Origin: RGIG3102 sp964525015
GTDB taxonomy: Bacteria; Bacillota; Clostridia; Oscillospirales; Ruminococcaceae
Reading direction: 5' to 3'
Length of the DNA: 64,000 bases
Assembly: GCA_964525015.1 (NCBI GenBank)
Contig: CAZGFY010000005.1
Location: 32,304 to 96,303 of the forward strand
The notes beneath the pieces are model-generated. The model had not been told where the DNA came from and did no database searches. It worked only from the letters and a program-made list of their open reading frames with translations. The translations under genes were made by a program, and so were the position numbers. Positions 17,243-25,138 of the stretch are shown here, piece after piece (position 1 is the stretch's first letter; every line of letters starts with the position of its first letter).

Positions 17243-17832
17243 TAAATTAATTTCATTAAATAATTTGTCATAACAGTATTTGGAATAGTAGTTTCGCTAA
17301 CTAATTTATACCCTATTTTTTGATATAATTTTGTCCCTTCTTTTGAATGAGTTTCTAAAAAGCAAGGACGACGAGTGCGTTTTGTTATATTTGCGCCATA
17401 TTTTAAAAGCGCTGTCCCATATCCTTTTTGCTGAAATTCTTTTGCTACGCAAATTAAAGACAGCATCCAGTATTCATTATCCTTTATTACAATATCCCTT
17501 GTTGTATTTTTATACTGAACATATTCTAAAAATCTTTCTTTCTCCTCTTTAGTTAAATGAAGATTTAAAAAAGCTGAATCAATAGCTGAAAAAACATCTT
17601 TTTTAAAAGAAGAGTTAACCCAAACAGAAACAGCTTTTGCATTATCTGTTATATAAACTTTTCCGTATCTAATCCCTTCTTTTAATGTGTTTTTCATTAA
17701 AACATCTAAAAAGTTTTTTCTTCTTTTTTCTTCTTTAATTATAAATGAGAATATCTCTGTATCTAAAAATGAGTCCACCATAAAATCTTTAACTTTGTTA
17801 ATCTCGCTAGTTTCAATTTCTCTTATAATCAT
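17242..17832 (-). CDS. GNAT-family N-acetyltransferase
   Basis: A 196-residue acetyltransferase fold. The acetyl-CoA pyrophosphate loop is visible as EFQQKGYGTALLKYG at about 138-152 (Q-x-x-G-x-G/A pattern), preceded by the beta-4 strand YWMLSLICVA. The C-terminal ETHSKEGTKLYQKIGYKLV is the usual last helix and strand. Substrate cannot be predicted; members act on proteins, amines, antibiotics or polyamines. It stands alone with its own promoter about 35 bp upstream. Confidence 0.88.
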   Translation of the reverse strand: MIIREIETSEINKVKDFMVDSFLDTEIFSFIIKEEKRRKNFLDVLMKNTLKEGIRYGKVYITDNAKAVSVWVNSSFKKDVFSAIDSAFLNLHLTKEEKERFLEYVQYKNTTRDIVIKDNEYWMLSLICVAKEFQQKGYGTALLKYGANITKRTRRPCFLETHSKEGTKLYQKIGYKLVSETTIPNTVMTNYLMKLI

Positions 17833-17865
17833 AAAATATCCCCCATATCATTTTCTTATGAATAA

Positions 17866-17895
17866 ATTATAGCACATTATATTATTTTTAAGCAA
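17866..17895 (-). promoter_or_regulatory. Promoter of the GNAT gene
   Basis: TTGCTT and TATAAT with an 18-bp spacer on the minus strand, ending 34 bp before the start codon. Confidence 0.6.
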
Positions 17896-17909
17896 GTAAA
17901 AGGCTTTAT

Positions 17910-18383
17910 TTATATCTCTTTATGATAAAAATTAGGCTTTTCGTTTGAAAAATCTATTACACCATAACAGCTAAATGGGTTATTTGAAGGAATAACGCTC
18001 CCAGGACAGAACATATATAACCCATCATAAAATTCAAAATACTGGCTGTGCGTGTGACCGTATAATGCAATATCATATCCGTTTGCTATACATTCTTTTC
18101 TAAGTGGAAGAAGGCTCATTTTAACGTGGTATCCATCTCCATGACATAAAAACACCTTATAGTTTTTAATATATAAAACATCAGACGTTTTTATAGATTT
18201 ATTCGTATCCACATTTCCTGCAACATAATTAATATTCAAATGTGGCATTTCAGCTTTTAACACTAAAATATCTTTTATTCCATCGCCTAAAAAAATAATA
18301 TCTTTAATATCATTTTCTTTTTCAATTATTCTTCTTAGATAATTTATAGTTCCGTGAGTATCACTAACTATTAGATATTTCAT
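17910..18383 (-). CDS. YfcE/MJ0936-type metallophosphodiesterase
   Basis: The 157 residues have the calcineurin-like phosphoesterase metal motifs in order: SDTHG (7-11), LGDGI (32-36), GNVD (56-59), CHGDGY (75-80) and YGHTHSQ (99-105). Small bacterial members hydrolyse phosphodiesters such as bis-pNPP in vitro with Mn or Ni; the physiological substrate is unknown. It sits 21 bp downstream of rsmI on the same strand, so it ends the trmN6-like/rsmI operon. Confidence 0.9.
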   Translation of the reverse strand: MKYLIVSDTHGTINYLRRIIEKENDIKDIIFLGDGIKDILVLKAEMPHLNINYVAGNVDTNKSIKTSDVLYIKNYKVFLCHGDGYHVKMSLLPLRKECIANGYDIALYGHTHSQYFEFYDGLYMFCPGSVIPSNNPFSCYGVIDFSNEKPNFYHKEI

Positions 18384-18404
18384 TTACACAACCATTCCTT
18401 ACTC

Positions 18405-19268
18405 TTAGTTTGAATTTGTTTCTTCATTATTTTTAAATTCTTGTGCTAATTTATAAACCATACTTTTTGAAAAAGAAGTTTTTGCACTAATTTTTTTTGC
18501 TGATTCACTTAAAGATAAGTTTTCAGTTTTTGAAAGCTCTAAACATTCAAAAGCTAGCTCTTCAATTGTTTTTTCTTTTTCTTCTTTTATAGTTTTATCC
18601 CCTTCAACAACTAATACAAATTCCCCTTTTGGGTTGTTTTGATTGTAGTAGTTGTAAGCATCTATCATTGAATAAATCTTAACTTCTTCGTGAAGTTTTG
18701 TTAGCTGTCTTGCTATGGTTATACTTCTATTTTCTCCAAAATAATCGCAGAAATCTTTTAGTGTTTGCAATAATTTATGCGGTGCCTCATAAAAAATCAT
18801 CGTACGCTTTTCATCTTTTAAAAATTCTAAATGCTCTCGCCTTTGTTTTTTAGATGTTGAAACAAAGCCTTCAAAGCAAAATCTGCCTGTTTCTTGCCCT
18901 GAAACAGACAGTGCCGTTATCACAGCAGATGCACCTGGAATTGGTATAATCGTTATATTATTCTCGTGAGCCTGCTTTACTAAAACTTCACCTGGGTCGC
19001 TAATACAAGGAGTTCCTGCATCGCTACAAACAGCACAGCTCTCGCCATCTAATATCCTTTTAATTATGTAATCACCCTTTGATTTTAAATTATGTTCATA
19101 ATAGCTTATCATCGGCTTTTTAATATCTAAGTGATTTAATAATTTAACAGTAACCCTTGTGTCTTCTGCAGCAATAAAATCAACCTCATTAAAAACTTCT
19201 ATCATTCTTTTGGTTATATCCGATAAATTCCCTATCGGAGTTGCCACAATGTATAATTTACCTGCCAT
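18405..19268 (-). CDS. rsmI: 16S rRNA (cytidine1402-2'-O)-methyltransferase
   Basis: Methylates the ribose of C1402 in the decoding centre of 16S rRNA using S-adenosylmethionine. The 287 residues start with the tetrapyrrole-methylase fold mark YIVATPIGNLSDIT (6-19), then FIAAEDTR, and SDAGTPCISDPG near 82-93 for SAM binding. Length is normal. The start is 15 bp after the tRNA methyltransferase gene, and the metallophosphodiesterase follows; in many Firmicutes rsmI lies next to a TrmN6-like gene, as here. Confidence 0.96.
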   Translation of the reverse strand: MAGKLYIVATPIGNLSDITKRMIEVFNEVDFIAAEDTRVTVKLLNHLDIKKPMISYYEHNLKSKGDYIIKRILDGESCAVCSDAGTPCISDPGEVLVKQAHENNITIIPIPGASAVITALSVSGQETGRFCFEGFVSTSKKQRREHLEFLKDEKRTMIFYEAPHKLLQTLKDFCDYFGENRSITIARQLTKLHEEVKIYSMIDAYNYYNQNNPKGEFVLVVEGDKTIKEEKEKTIEELAFECLELSKTENLSLSESAKKISAKTSFSKSMVYKLAQEFKNNEETNSN

Positions 19269-19283
19269 TTGTATTCTTCTTTC

Positions 19284-19985
19284 TTATATTTTATTATATA
19301 TTTTTAAAATTTCTCTAGTAAGGCTTCCGTCTTCATTTTCCATTATTAAATCAGGCAACACCTTTAGCCCAACGCCTGCATTTTTTCTAGCATCTATTAA
19401 AACAAGCCACGGCAAAGGGCTATTCTTTCTATGTCTAACAAATCTAATTCTTTTCACTTCTAATCTATTCACTTTAAAATCATAAATTATTTGAGCTAAA
19501 TTATCCGGTCTTTGGCAGATACACAGCCTACCTTTGTCTTTTAAAAGGGCAAATGCAGCCTTTGCCACATCAAAATCCGTTAACGATATTTGATGGCGAA
19601 AACTTGCCTTTTTCTCATTGTCTTTTGGCTTTCCTGAAGTAAAATATGGTGGATTACAAGTTATAACATCAAATTGAATATCTGTTTTAAATTCTCTTAT
19701 ATCAGCATTTATAGCATATAAATTTTCAATTTTATTTTCCTTTATTGATAAATTCAATAGCTCTGTTCCCTCTTTATCAATTTCAAGCCCATACGCCTTT
19801 CCCTTATGCCCGTTATCCTTCCATCTTAGTGGAATTATTCCGCACCCTGTGCCAATATCAAGTGCTGTTTGGGCATATTTCAAATCGCAAAAATCGCTTA
19901 AGAGAAATGCATCTGTTCCAAAGCGATGAGTTTCATTTATTAAAACAGCTGTGCCATTACTTAAATATTCTTTTTGATATTCCAT
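19284..19985 (-). CDS. tRNA1(Val) (adenine37-N6)-methyltransferase-like enzyme
   Basis: A 233-residue Rossmann-fold methyltransferase. The SAM site ALDIGTGCGIIPL is at 41-53 and the catalytic NPPYF at 111-115; Asn-Pro-Pro-Tyr is typical of N6-adenine methylation. The N-terminus FGTDAFLLSDF matches the TrmN6/YfiC family, which modifies A37 of tRNA1(Val) in Escherichia coli. The exact tRNA target in Firmicutes is less certain. First gene of the operon with rsmI and the metallophosphodiesterase. Confidence 0.9.
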   Translation of the reverse strand: MEYQKEYLSNGTAVLINETHRFGTDAFLLSDFCDLKYAQTALDIGTGCGIIPLRWKDNGHKGKAYGLEIDKEGTELLNLSIKENKIENLYAINADIREFKTDIQFDVITCNPPYFTSGKPKDNEKKASFRHQISLTDFDVAKAAFALLKDKGRLCICQRPDNLAQIIYDFKVNRLEVKRIRFVRHRKNSPLPWLVLIDARKNAGVGLKVLPDLIMENEDGSLTREILKIYNKI

Positions 19986-20013
19986 TTTACAGCTATTCCT
20001 TTCTTTATATTTT

Positions 20014-20048
20014 AAAAAACACGGATAGTAGTTTCTATCCGTATTTTT
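20014..20048 (-). terminator. Terminator downstream of the Rnf-like operon
   Basis: ACGGATAG and CTATCCGT arms are extended by A and T runs on both sides. Read on the minus strand it ends in GTGTTTTTT. It lies 110 bp past the stop of the anchored glycosidase-like gene. Confidence 0.75.
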
Positions 20049-20157
20049 AAGCGTAATATAAATAGTATTGTAATATTTTTTGTTATTGCATGGTAATATT
20101 AATATAATCTTTTTATCAAAAAAGAATTTGTGTTTACATTATAAAATATAGTATCAA

Positions 20158-21303
20158 CTATCTTTTAACAAAATTTTCAACCCCTTGAATATCTTGGTCT
20201 TGGGCTATATCTATTATCCAAATTCCTGTACCATCTAAACTATATTCACCCGCAAGCGAAGATATATAATTTGTGTCTTCTTCAAGCAGAACACTATCTG
20301 TTCTTGCCATAAATAGAATTTCACCATCGAATAACTCTAGTGGATTTTGAGTGTATCTTGAATAATCACTCGCTTTAAAAGACGCTAAATCAACACTAAA
20401 TATAACATCAACATCTTCTTTACTTGCCACTTCTGTTAATTCTTTTGAAAATTCACTCATTTGATTTACTAATTCTTCTTCGCTCACTTTAAAATCCATT
20501 CCAGCGAGATACCCTTGGTGTGGAATTTGATAATCATTAAAAAGAATTTCTTTAAATCCTAAATCTATCGCTTCTTCTACAATAGCCATTATATAATCCC
20601 TAGTGTCTTCATTTGCAGGATTTGCCCACGCCTTACCCCCAGCTGAAAGTTCATTGTCAAGCCATCTTGAATCAGTGTTTAGATAAAAAATCGAAGTATC
20701 TCTATTAATAACAGTGATTAGATTATCTTTAAAAACGCTAATTCCCCCAACTGCCTCTATTCCATTTTCAGCTAATGTGCTAATAACTAATTCGCCATCA
20801 AGTATAATTTGATTTTTCGCTTCATTAGCATAATCATTTTCAAAATCAAAGTAGACATATCCTTGTGAATCCTTTACAGGTATTATACAATGAGTTATAT
20901 TTTTCGATTTTAATACATCCACTAAGCTTGCTAAAGCATCTTCATCTGTTAGCTGATTTACATTTGCATTGTAGTAAATTTTATTATCAACTTCTGGAAG
21001 TGTAATAGCTGTATCCTCATCTTCATTTTGTATATTAGGCTGTATTTCATCTGTTGTTTCATTTAATGAGTCTTCTTGCTGTGTTAGCTCTTGTTGATTG
21101 TCTTTAGTATCTTCGCTAGTTCCCATTGAATCTAAAAAGTTTATGAACGGACCACTTATTAAAAATCCAACCCCAATTAAAAGCCCGATAGTTATAGCCC
21201 CTATAAAAACATTTTTAATAGTGCTTGAAGCTTTTTTACCTTTAGATGGATTCATACTATTTTTATATCTTTTAATTTTTACAGCTTTTTGTTTTTTCGC
21301 CAT
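20158..21303 (-). CDS. Membrane-anchored putative glycoside hydrolase (DUF4015-like)
   Basis: The 381 residues have a short Lys-rich cytosolic start, one membrane helix at about 32-52 (FIGAITIGLLIGVGFLISG), an acidic Gln/Glu/Asp-rich linker to about 105, and an extracellular TIM-barrel-like domain. AWANPANEDTRDYIMAIVEEAIDLGFKEILFNDYQIP is the hallmark region of DUF4015 glycosidases, though quoted here only in part: key parts are AWANP and ILFNDYQIP. The usual family pattern has an Asp-x-x-x-D run with Arg; here it is diverged, so activity is uncertain. Last gene of the operon with the Rnf-like trio, 18 bp downstream of the RnfA-like gene. Confidence 0.65.
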   Translation of the reverse strand: MAKKQKAVKIKRYKNSMNPSKGKKASSTIKNVFIGAITIGLLIGVGFLISGPFINFLDSMGTSEDTKDNQQELTQQEDSLNETTDEIQPNIQNEDEDTAITLPEVDNKIYYNANVNQLTDEDALASLVDVLKSKNITHCIIPVKDSQGYVYFDFENDYANEAKNQIILDGELVISTLAENGIEAVGGISVFKDNLITVINRDTSIFYLNTDSRWLDNELSAGGKAWANPANEDTRDYIMAIVEEAIDLGFKEILFNDYQIPHQGYLAGMDFKVSEEELVNQMSEFSKELTEVASKEDVDVIFSVDLASFKASDYSRYTQNPLELFDGEILFMARTDSVLLEEDTNYISSLAGEYSLDGTGIWIIDIAQDQDIQGVENFVKR

Positions 21304-21321
21304 TATACAATCTCCATTTCA

Positions 21322-21933
21322 TTATAAAATAAAACCATCGCCTGTTATACCATATATTGCAAGTGCTATTATTGCAATATAAATTAAATCTATCGAAATT
21401 CCCCTAAAAGATTCTGGAACTTTATCTCTTTGAATTCTCATTTCTTTTTCTCCGATTAATAGTAGTGCTAAAAGATAACCTAAACTACTTCCAATTCCAA
21501 ATGCAATTGCTTGATAAAAGTTAAAATTTTGAGAATTAATTAATAAAATTGTTCCAACAATTGCAGAGTTTATACTAGCAGAAGTCAGCGAAGATATTAT
21601 TGCTGCAAATTTTCTTCTTTGTATAAAATTTGCTAAAATAAAAACTGTACTTAGATAGCTAATCGCACAAGATACAACTATCATTACCGGCATAACAAAT
21701 AATCTGTATGCCACAAGTGGCGTTGAATCTATAAGTGGCATTAATAGATACACAAGACAAATAGCCATCGTTTGAAAAAAGAAAAGAGATAGGCAAAAAT
21801 AAAATGTGCTCTTTCTTTCATCTCTTAGCATTCTAAGGCCTTCTGAAACGCCTAGTCCTCGTGCAAAAATTGCATTTTGAGCAGTCATTGCCATAAGTGT
21901 GATAATGAAGAAATCTAAAATCATTGAAAGCAT
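21322..21933 (-). CDS. RnfA/NqrE-like membrane protein lacking cluster cysteines
   Basis: The 203 residues have six membrane helices. The overall plan and the ends AQNAIFARGLGVSEG (18-32) and SFRGISIDLIYIAIIALA match RnfA/NqrE. In that family two half-helices carry CPFMG and NCA cysteines that hold a membrane [2Fe-2S] cluster. Here the first site reads NAIFARGLGVS with no Cys, and the second INSAIVG (121-127) has Ser instead of Cys. Three cysteines elsewhere are not at these sites. Start overlaps the RnfE-like stop as TAATG. I infer a homologue that has lost the cluster; its role is unknown. Confidence 0.75.
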   Translation of the reverse strand: MLSMILDFFIITLMAMTAQNAIFARGLGVSEGLRMLRDERKSTFYFCLSLFFFQTMAICLVYLLMPLIDSTPLVAYRLFVMPVMIVVSCAISYLSTVFILANFIQRRKFAAIISSLTSASINSAIVGTILLINSQNFNFYQAIAFGIGSSLGYLLALLLIGEKEMRIQRDKVPESFRGISIDLIYIAIIALAIYGITGDGFIL

Positions 21934-22580
21934 TAATCAGCACCTCCTAAAGTTAAAATTTTATCTTTATGCTTTTTAACATATGAGGTCCATATCGCAC
22001 TAATAACTGCAACTATTAAAAATCCGCCAAAACTTTCACTTGCCATTGGCAAAAGGGACACATTTAGTATTTTAATATTAAAAACAGTGCCAAATGCTAG
22101 AATTTCTCGAGCTACACCTGTTAGCATACAAGCAGCGATAAAGCCTGTTGTATTTCGAAATCCATTAATTATTGAATATAAAAATGACTCTTTTCTAGTT
22201 TTTTCAAAATTCTTAACTATTAATGGGTCTACTATTAATATTGGCAGGTATATTGAAAGTAACAATATATCTGAGCCAAAAATCATAAATAAAAAATAAT
22301 ACACAGCGCCAAAAATCAGCGCCGAAGTTAATGGATAAAAAAATGTTTTAAATGGAACACTCATTCGTCTAGTTATAAAAGATGTAACCACCCTAGTTGG
22401 AGTTAATAGCATTAAAACTGCAACAGATAACATAAGGCTGTTTTTCGCAGTTGTTGCAGCTACTACTATCGGTGCTAATGCAAGCCCTTTAATAAAAACT
22501 GGATTTGATAAAAACACCTTTCTTCTTCTAGTGTAATCATCCCAGTTTTTATTTGCAAGGAGAATATTTTTTTGTTTCAT
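21933..22580 (-). CDS. RnfE/NqrD-like membrane protein lacking cluster cysteines
   Basis: The 215 residues carry the family start NPVFIKGLALAPIVVAATTA (26-45), equivalent to NPVLVQLLGLCPALAVTT in RnfE; the Cys is replaced in GLALAP. The second site, IPLIVVNC in the family, reads LPILIVDPLIV (112-122), again without Cys. GVAREILAFGTVF matches the conserved AxREILGxGTxF loop, which supports homology. The only Cys lies in a later helix. It is 3 bp after the RnfD-like gene and overlaps the RnfA-like gene by 1 bp, so the three are surely one translational unit. Confidence 0.75.
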   Translation of the reverse strand: MKQKNILLANKNWDDYTRRRKVFLSNPVFIKGLALAPIVVAATTAKNSLMLSVAVLMLLTPTRVVTSFITRRMSVPFKTFFYPLTSALIFGAVYYFLFMIFGSDILLLSIYLPILIVDPLIVKNFEKTRKESFLYSIINGFRNTTGFIAACMLTGVAREILAFGTVFNIKILNVSLLPMASESFGGFLIVAVISAIWTSYVKKHKDKILTLGGAD

Positions 22581-22583
22581 AAT

Positions 22584-24206
22584 TTAGTTTTCTCCTTCGC
22601 TTTTTTCATTTTCTTTATTTGGTGATTTTTTCGCTCTTGGTTTTTTAGTTTTTTGTATATTTTCGCCTTCACCCTTTGATTTTTTTGCCATTGGTTTTTC
22701 TATATTTATGCCTTTATCCTTTGGTTTTTTCGTTCGTGGCTTTCTAGTTTTTTCTGTATTACCGCCTTCAGTTTTAGGTTTTTGTGCTCTTGGTTTCTTC
22801 GGTTTTTCCATGCTTTCATTTTCAATTTTAGGCTTTGAATGTTTTCTCATTTTTTCAAATTCTTGTGCTAATGGCTTTAGGTTTTCCTTTTTAGTTTGGC
22901 TAGATTTAGTTTTTGCCTTTCTAGTTTCCTCTAAAAGCTCTTGCAAACTAAATGTTTGAGTTGAGAAAATAACTTCGTCGATATCATCTTCTGCTTTGCT
23001 AATTAAGTCAATTGGGAATTGCTTTCCTTGTGGCTCTTCCTTTTTAATTTCTTTAACTTCACTTTGTGATATTTCTTTAGTTTCTTCTTTTTTAATTTCT
23101 TCTTTAACTTCTTTTTTAATTTTTAATGGCTCTTCTTTAGTTTGTGGCGCTTTTATATCCTTTGGTGCATCTTTTACTAATTCTTTTTTCTCTATATCCT
23201 CTGCTACTTCTTTTTTTAATTCAGCTTTTGATTCTTGCTTTTTCACACTTTTTGAAGCAGATTTCTTATCTTTAATAAATAATCCTGCAATAGCTACACT
23301 TTCCTCAATCGCTCTTTGCATAGCATTTAAAATTAATATTGCAAAGCAAACGCCGATTTCATATGCTCCATAATATGTGAAAATTACGCCAAGAGCACCT
23401 GCTAACACCCCATAAACAATCTGTGCTGATTTTGTGTTTGGCGTTAGTGCTGGCTCACTTATAACAAAAAATGCATAAAAAACGCATCCGCCTGTTAAAA
23501 CTTCTAAAATAAGATTGTCCATTAAGGATATTCCATAAATCCTAGGAAATATTAGCGCAAATATAATATAAGTCGCTAAATATGCAACTGGAATAGTGAA
23601 TGAAATTCTTTTAGTTACCATTAAATAAATTCCAATTGCTATGATAACTAAAACAAATGATGTCCCCATAGCTGAGGCATAATTTCCTAAAAGCAAATCT
23701 AAAAGCGAAACATTTGGAAGTCCACCTTGTTTTATAACTGTTGTATGGGTTGCAAAGTCGACAGCTTCACCTGAAAAAAATGAAACTGTTGTAAACGGCG
23801 AAACAACCTTGAAAACTTCTTCCGTCCAGTTTACCGCTGCAAGGCAGATAGCAAGTGCTGGCAAACTAAATGGATATGCACCATTGCCACCAAATGCATG
23901 TTTTCCTATAAAAACAGTTACTGAAATCGTTACAACAACTATATGAATAGGCACACTAACAGGGAGCATTAAAACAAATACTAATGCTGCTAGAATACTA
24001 CTTTTATCCGAAGTATCAAGTTCAGTATTGAAAATCATCGATGCCAAAACATCAATAACCCTTGCCGTTAAAAGCCCTATAATTGAAAGCAGTATAACCC
24101 TTGGGCCAAACATAATGCTCGAAACAACAATTAAAGGGATAACAGCAATTACCATTGCATCATAATGTTTATGCTGTGTGTCTTGTTTAATTATTTTTGT
24201 ATTCAT
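22584..24206 (-). CDS. RnfD/NqrB-like membrane protein with a long Lys-rich C-terminal tail
   Basis: Residues 1-300 are an RnfD-type membrane domain with about nine helices: GKHAFGGNGAYPFSLPAL (101-118) stands for the family's GKQxFGGxGxNxFNPA, and FFVISEPALTPNTKSAQIVYG for the FATDPVTSP loop. The covalent FMN motif, usually DxVSGAT, reads EAVDFAT (147-153): the Thr is kept at 153 but Asp, Ser and Gly are changed. From about 305 to 540 follows a charged Lys/Glu tail. Its last 80 residues hold about four imperfect repeats of roughly 18 residues of the type EKPKKPRAQKPKTEGGN. Such a tail is not normal for RnfD. No rnfB, C or G is present. Confidence 0.8.
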   Translation of the reverse strand: MNTKIIKQDTQHKHYDAMVIAVIPLIVVSSIMFGPRVILLSIIGLLTARVIDVLASMIFNTELDTSDKSSILAALVFVLMLPVSVPIHIVVVTISVTVFIGKHAFGGNGAYPFSLPALAICLAAVNWTEEVFKVVSPFTTVSFFSGEAVDFATHTTVIKQGGLPNVSLLDLLLGNYASAMGTSFVLVIIAIGIYLMVTKRISFTIPVAYLATYIIFALIFPRIYGISLMDNLILEVLTGGCVFYAFFVISEPALTPNTKSAQIVYGVLAGALGVIFTYYGAYEIGVCFAILILNAMQRAIEESVAIAGLFIKDKKSASKSVKKQESKAELKKEVAEDIEKKELVKDAPKDIKAPQTKEEPLKIKKEVKEEIKKEETKEISQSEVKEIKKEEPQGKQFPIDLISKAEDDIDEVIFSTQTFSLQELLEETRKAKTKSSQTKKENLKPLAQEFEKMRKHSKPKIENESMEKPKKPRAQKPKTEGGNTEKTRKPRTKKPKDKGINIEKPMAKKSKGEGENIQKTKKPRAKKSPNKENEKSEGEN

Positions 24207-24228
24207 TTATAAATCCATTCCTTATTCT

Positions 24229-24306
24229 GAGTTTTGTGTGTTCTGCCACAGATAGTTTTAAAGTGGCAAATTTTCACTAATTATTTTAGTGAAATATATA
24301 AAACTC
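24229..24306 (-). promoter_or_regulatory. Structured intergenic leader before the Rnf-like operon
   Basis: GAGTTTT (24229-24235) can pair with AAAACTC (24300-24306) and enclose two further hairpins: TGCCAC/GTGGCA (24244-24268) and TTTCACTAA/TTAGTGAAA (24272-24294). This makes a possible three-way junction between rpe and the RnfD-like gene. A separate hairpin AGTTTGAA/TTCAAACT lies at 24309-24328, closer to rpe. No U run follows any of them on the minus strand. AT-rich sequence makes chance pairing likely enough that this stays tentative. Confidence 0.35.
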
Positions 24307-24339
24307 TTAGTTTGAATTTTTTCAAACTTATTTTTAAAT

Positions 24340-24981
24340 TTATTTAATAGACTCTATTGCCTTTTTTATATCATCACTTTGAAAAACATAGCTTCCAGCA
24401 ACTAGCATATCAGCCCCAGCCTCTTTGCAAATTTTAGCCGTTTCATTATTTATACCGCCATCAACTTCAATGATTAAGTCTTGTAAATTTAATTTATCTT
24501 TTTCTAATTTCAATGCTTTTATTTTATCAACTGCACACGGCATAAAGCTCTGCCCACCAAACCCAGGCTCAACTGACATTATTAAAACTAAATCAATATC
24601 ATGTAAATACTCAAAAACTTCTCTTATATCTGTTTTTGGTTTTATAACAAGGCCTGATTTTTTTCCTGATTTTTTAATTAACTCTAAAGTTGTTTTAACA
24701 TCGCTCTGGCTTTCTATATGAAAAGAGATTAAATCAGCCCCTGCTTTTGCAAACTCTTCCACATATAAATGCGGTTTTACCATCATTAAGTGAACATCAA
24801 AAAAAGCATCACTCACTTTTCTTAATGATTTCACAACTGGAATTCCAATTGAAATATTCGGAACAAAAACTCCGTCCATAACGTCTATATGCAGGGCATC
24901 TGCCCCATTATCTATAACTAATTTGCAATCTCTTTCAAGATTTGCAAAATCTGCTGAAAGTATTGATGGTGCTATCTTCAT
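24340..24981 (-). CDS. rpe: Ribulose-phosphate 3-epimerase
   Basis: Interconverts ribulose 5-phosphate and xylulose 5-phosphate in the pentose phosphate pathway. The 213-residue TIM barrel starts MKIAPSILSADFANL, has the metal and catalytic residues in LHIDVMDGVFVPN (31-43) and FDVHLMM, then VEPGFGGQSFM and the catalytic Asp in VDGGIN. All core residues of the family are present. It has its own promoter and may read through into the Rnf-like operon, 133 bp further on, as no terminator with a U run is seen between. Confidence 0.97.
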   Translation of the reverse strand: MKIAPSILSADFANLERDCKLVIDNGADALHIDVMDGVFVPNISIGIPVVKSLRKVSDAFFDVHLMMVKPHLYVEEFAKAGADLISFHIESQSDVKTTLELIKKSGKKSGLVIKPKTDIREVFEYLHDIDLVLIMSVEPGFGGQSFMPCAVDKIKALKLEKDKLNLQDLIIEVDGGINNETAKICKEAGADMLVAGSYVFQSDDIKKAIESIK

Positions 24982-25029
24982 TTTACTCTTTGCCTTCCTT
25001 TTAATATCTTATCTATATATTATCTTATT

Positions 25030-25058
25030 ATTATACATTTTTCTTACTTAAAAATCAA
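25030..25058 (-). promoter_or_regulatory. Promoter of rpe
   Basis: TTGATT and TATAAT with a 17-bp spacer on the minus strand, about 50 bp before the start codon. Confidence 0.65.
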
Positions 25059-25107
25059 ATAAATAGCTAAATTTTCATAAATTTTTTATTTTATTTTGAA
25101 TAAAAAT

Positions 25108-25138
25108 AAAAACGGAACTATCAATTTTGATAGTTCCA
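25108..25138 (-). terminator. Terminator of the dinB-YfhO-membrane protein operon
   Basis: GGAACTATCA and TGATAGTTCC arms with a four-base loop, followed on the minus strand by GTTTTTATTTTT. The hairpin overlaps the stop codon of the 374-residue membrane protein gene. Confidence 0.85.

Noticed and set aside
22708..23373. Plus-strand open frames opposite the tail of the RnfD-like gene
   Set aside because: They are the mirror of a Lys/Glu-rich coding region and are rich in Phe, Ser and Leu. They have no ribosome sites and no promoter.
24229..24306. The ddl leader, rpe leader and carB-pyrK units as one RNA family
   Set aside because: They share a general closing-stem plus two-hairpin layout, but not sequence. 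In AT-rich gaps that is too little to claim homology.
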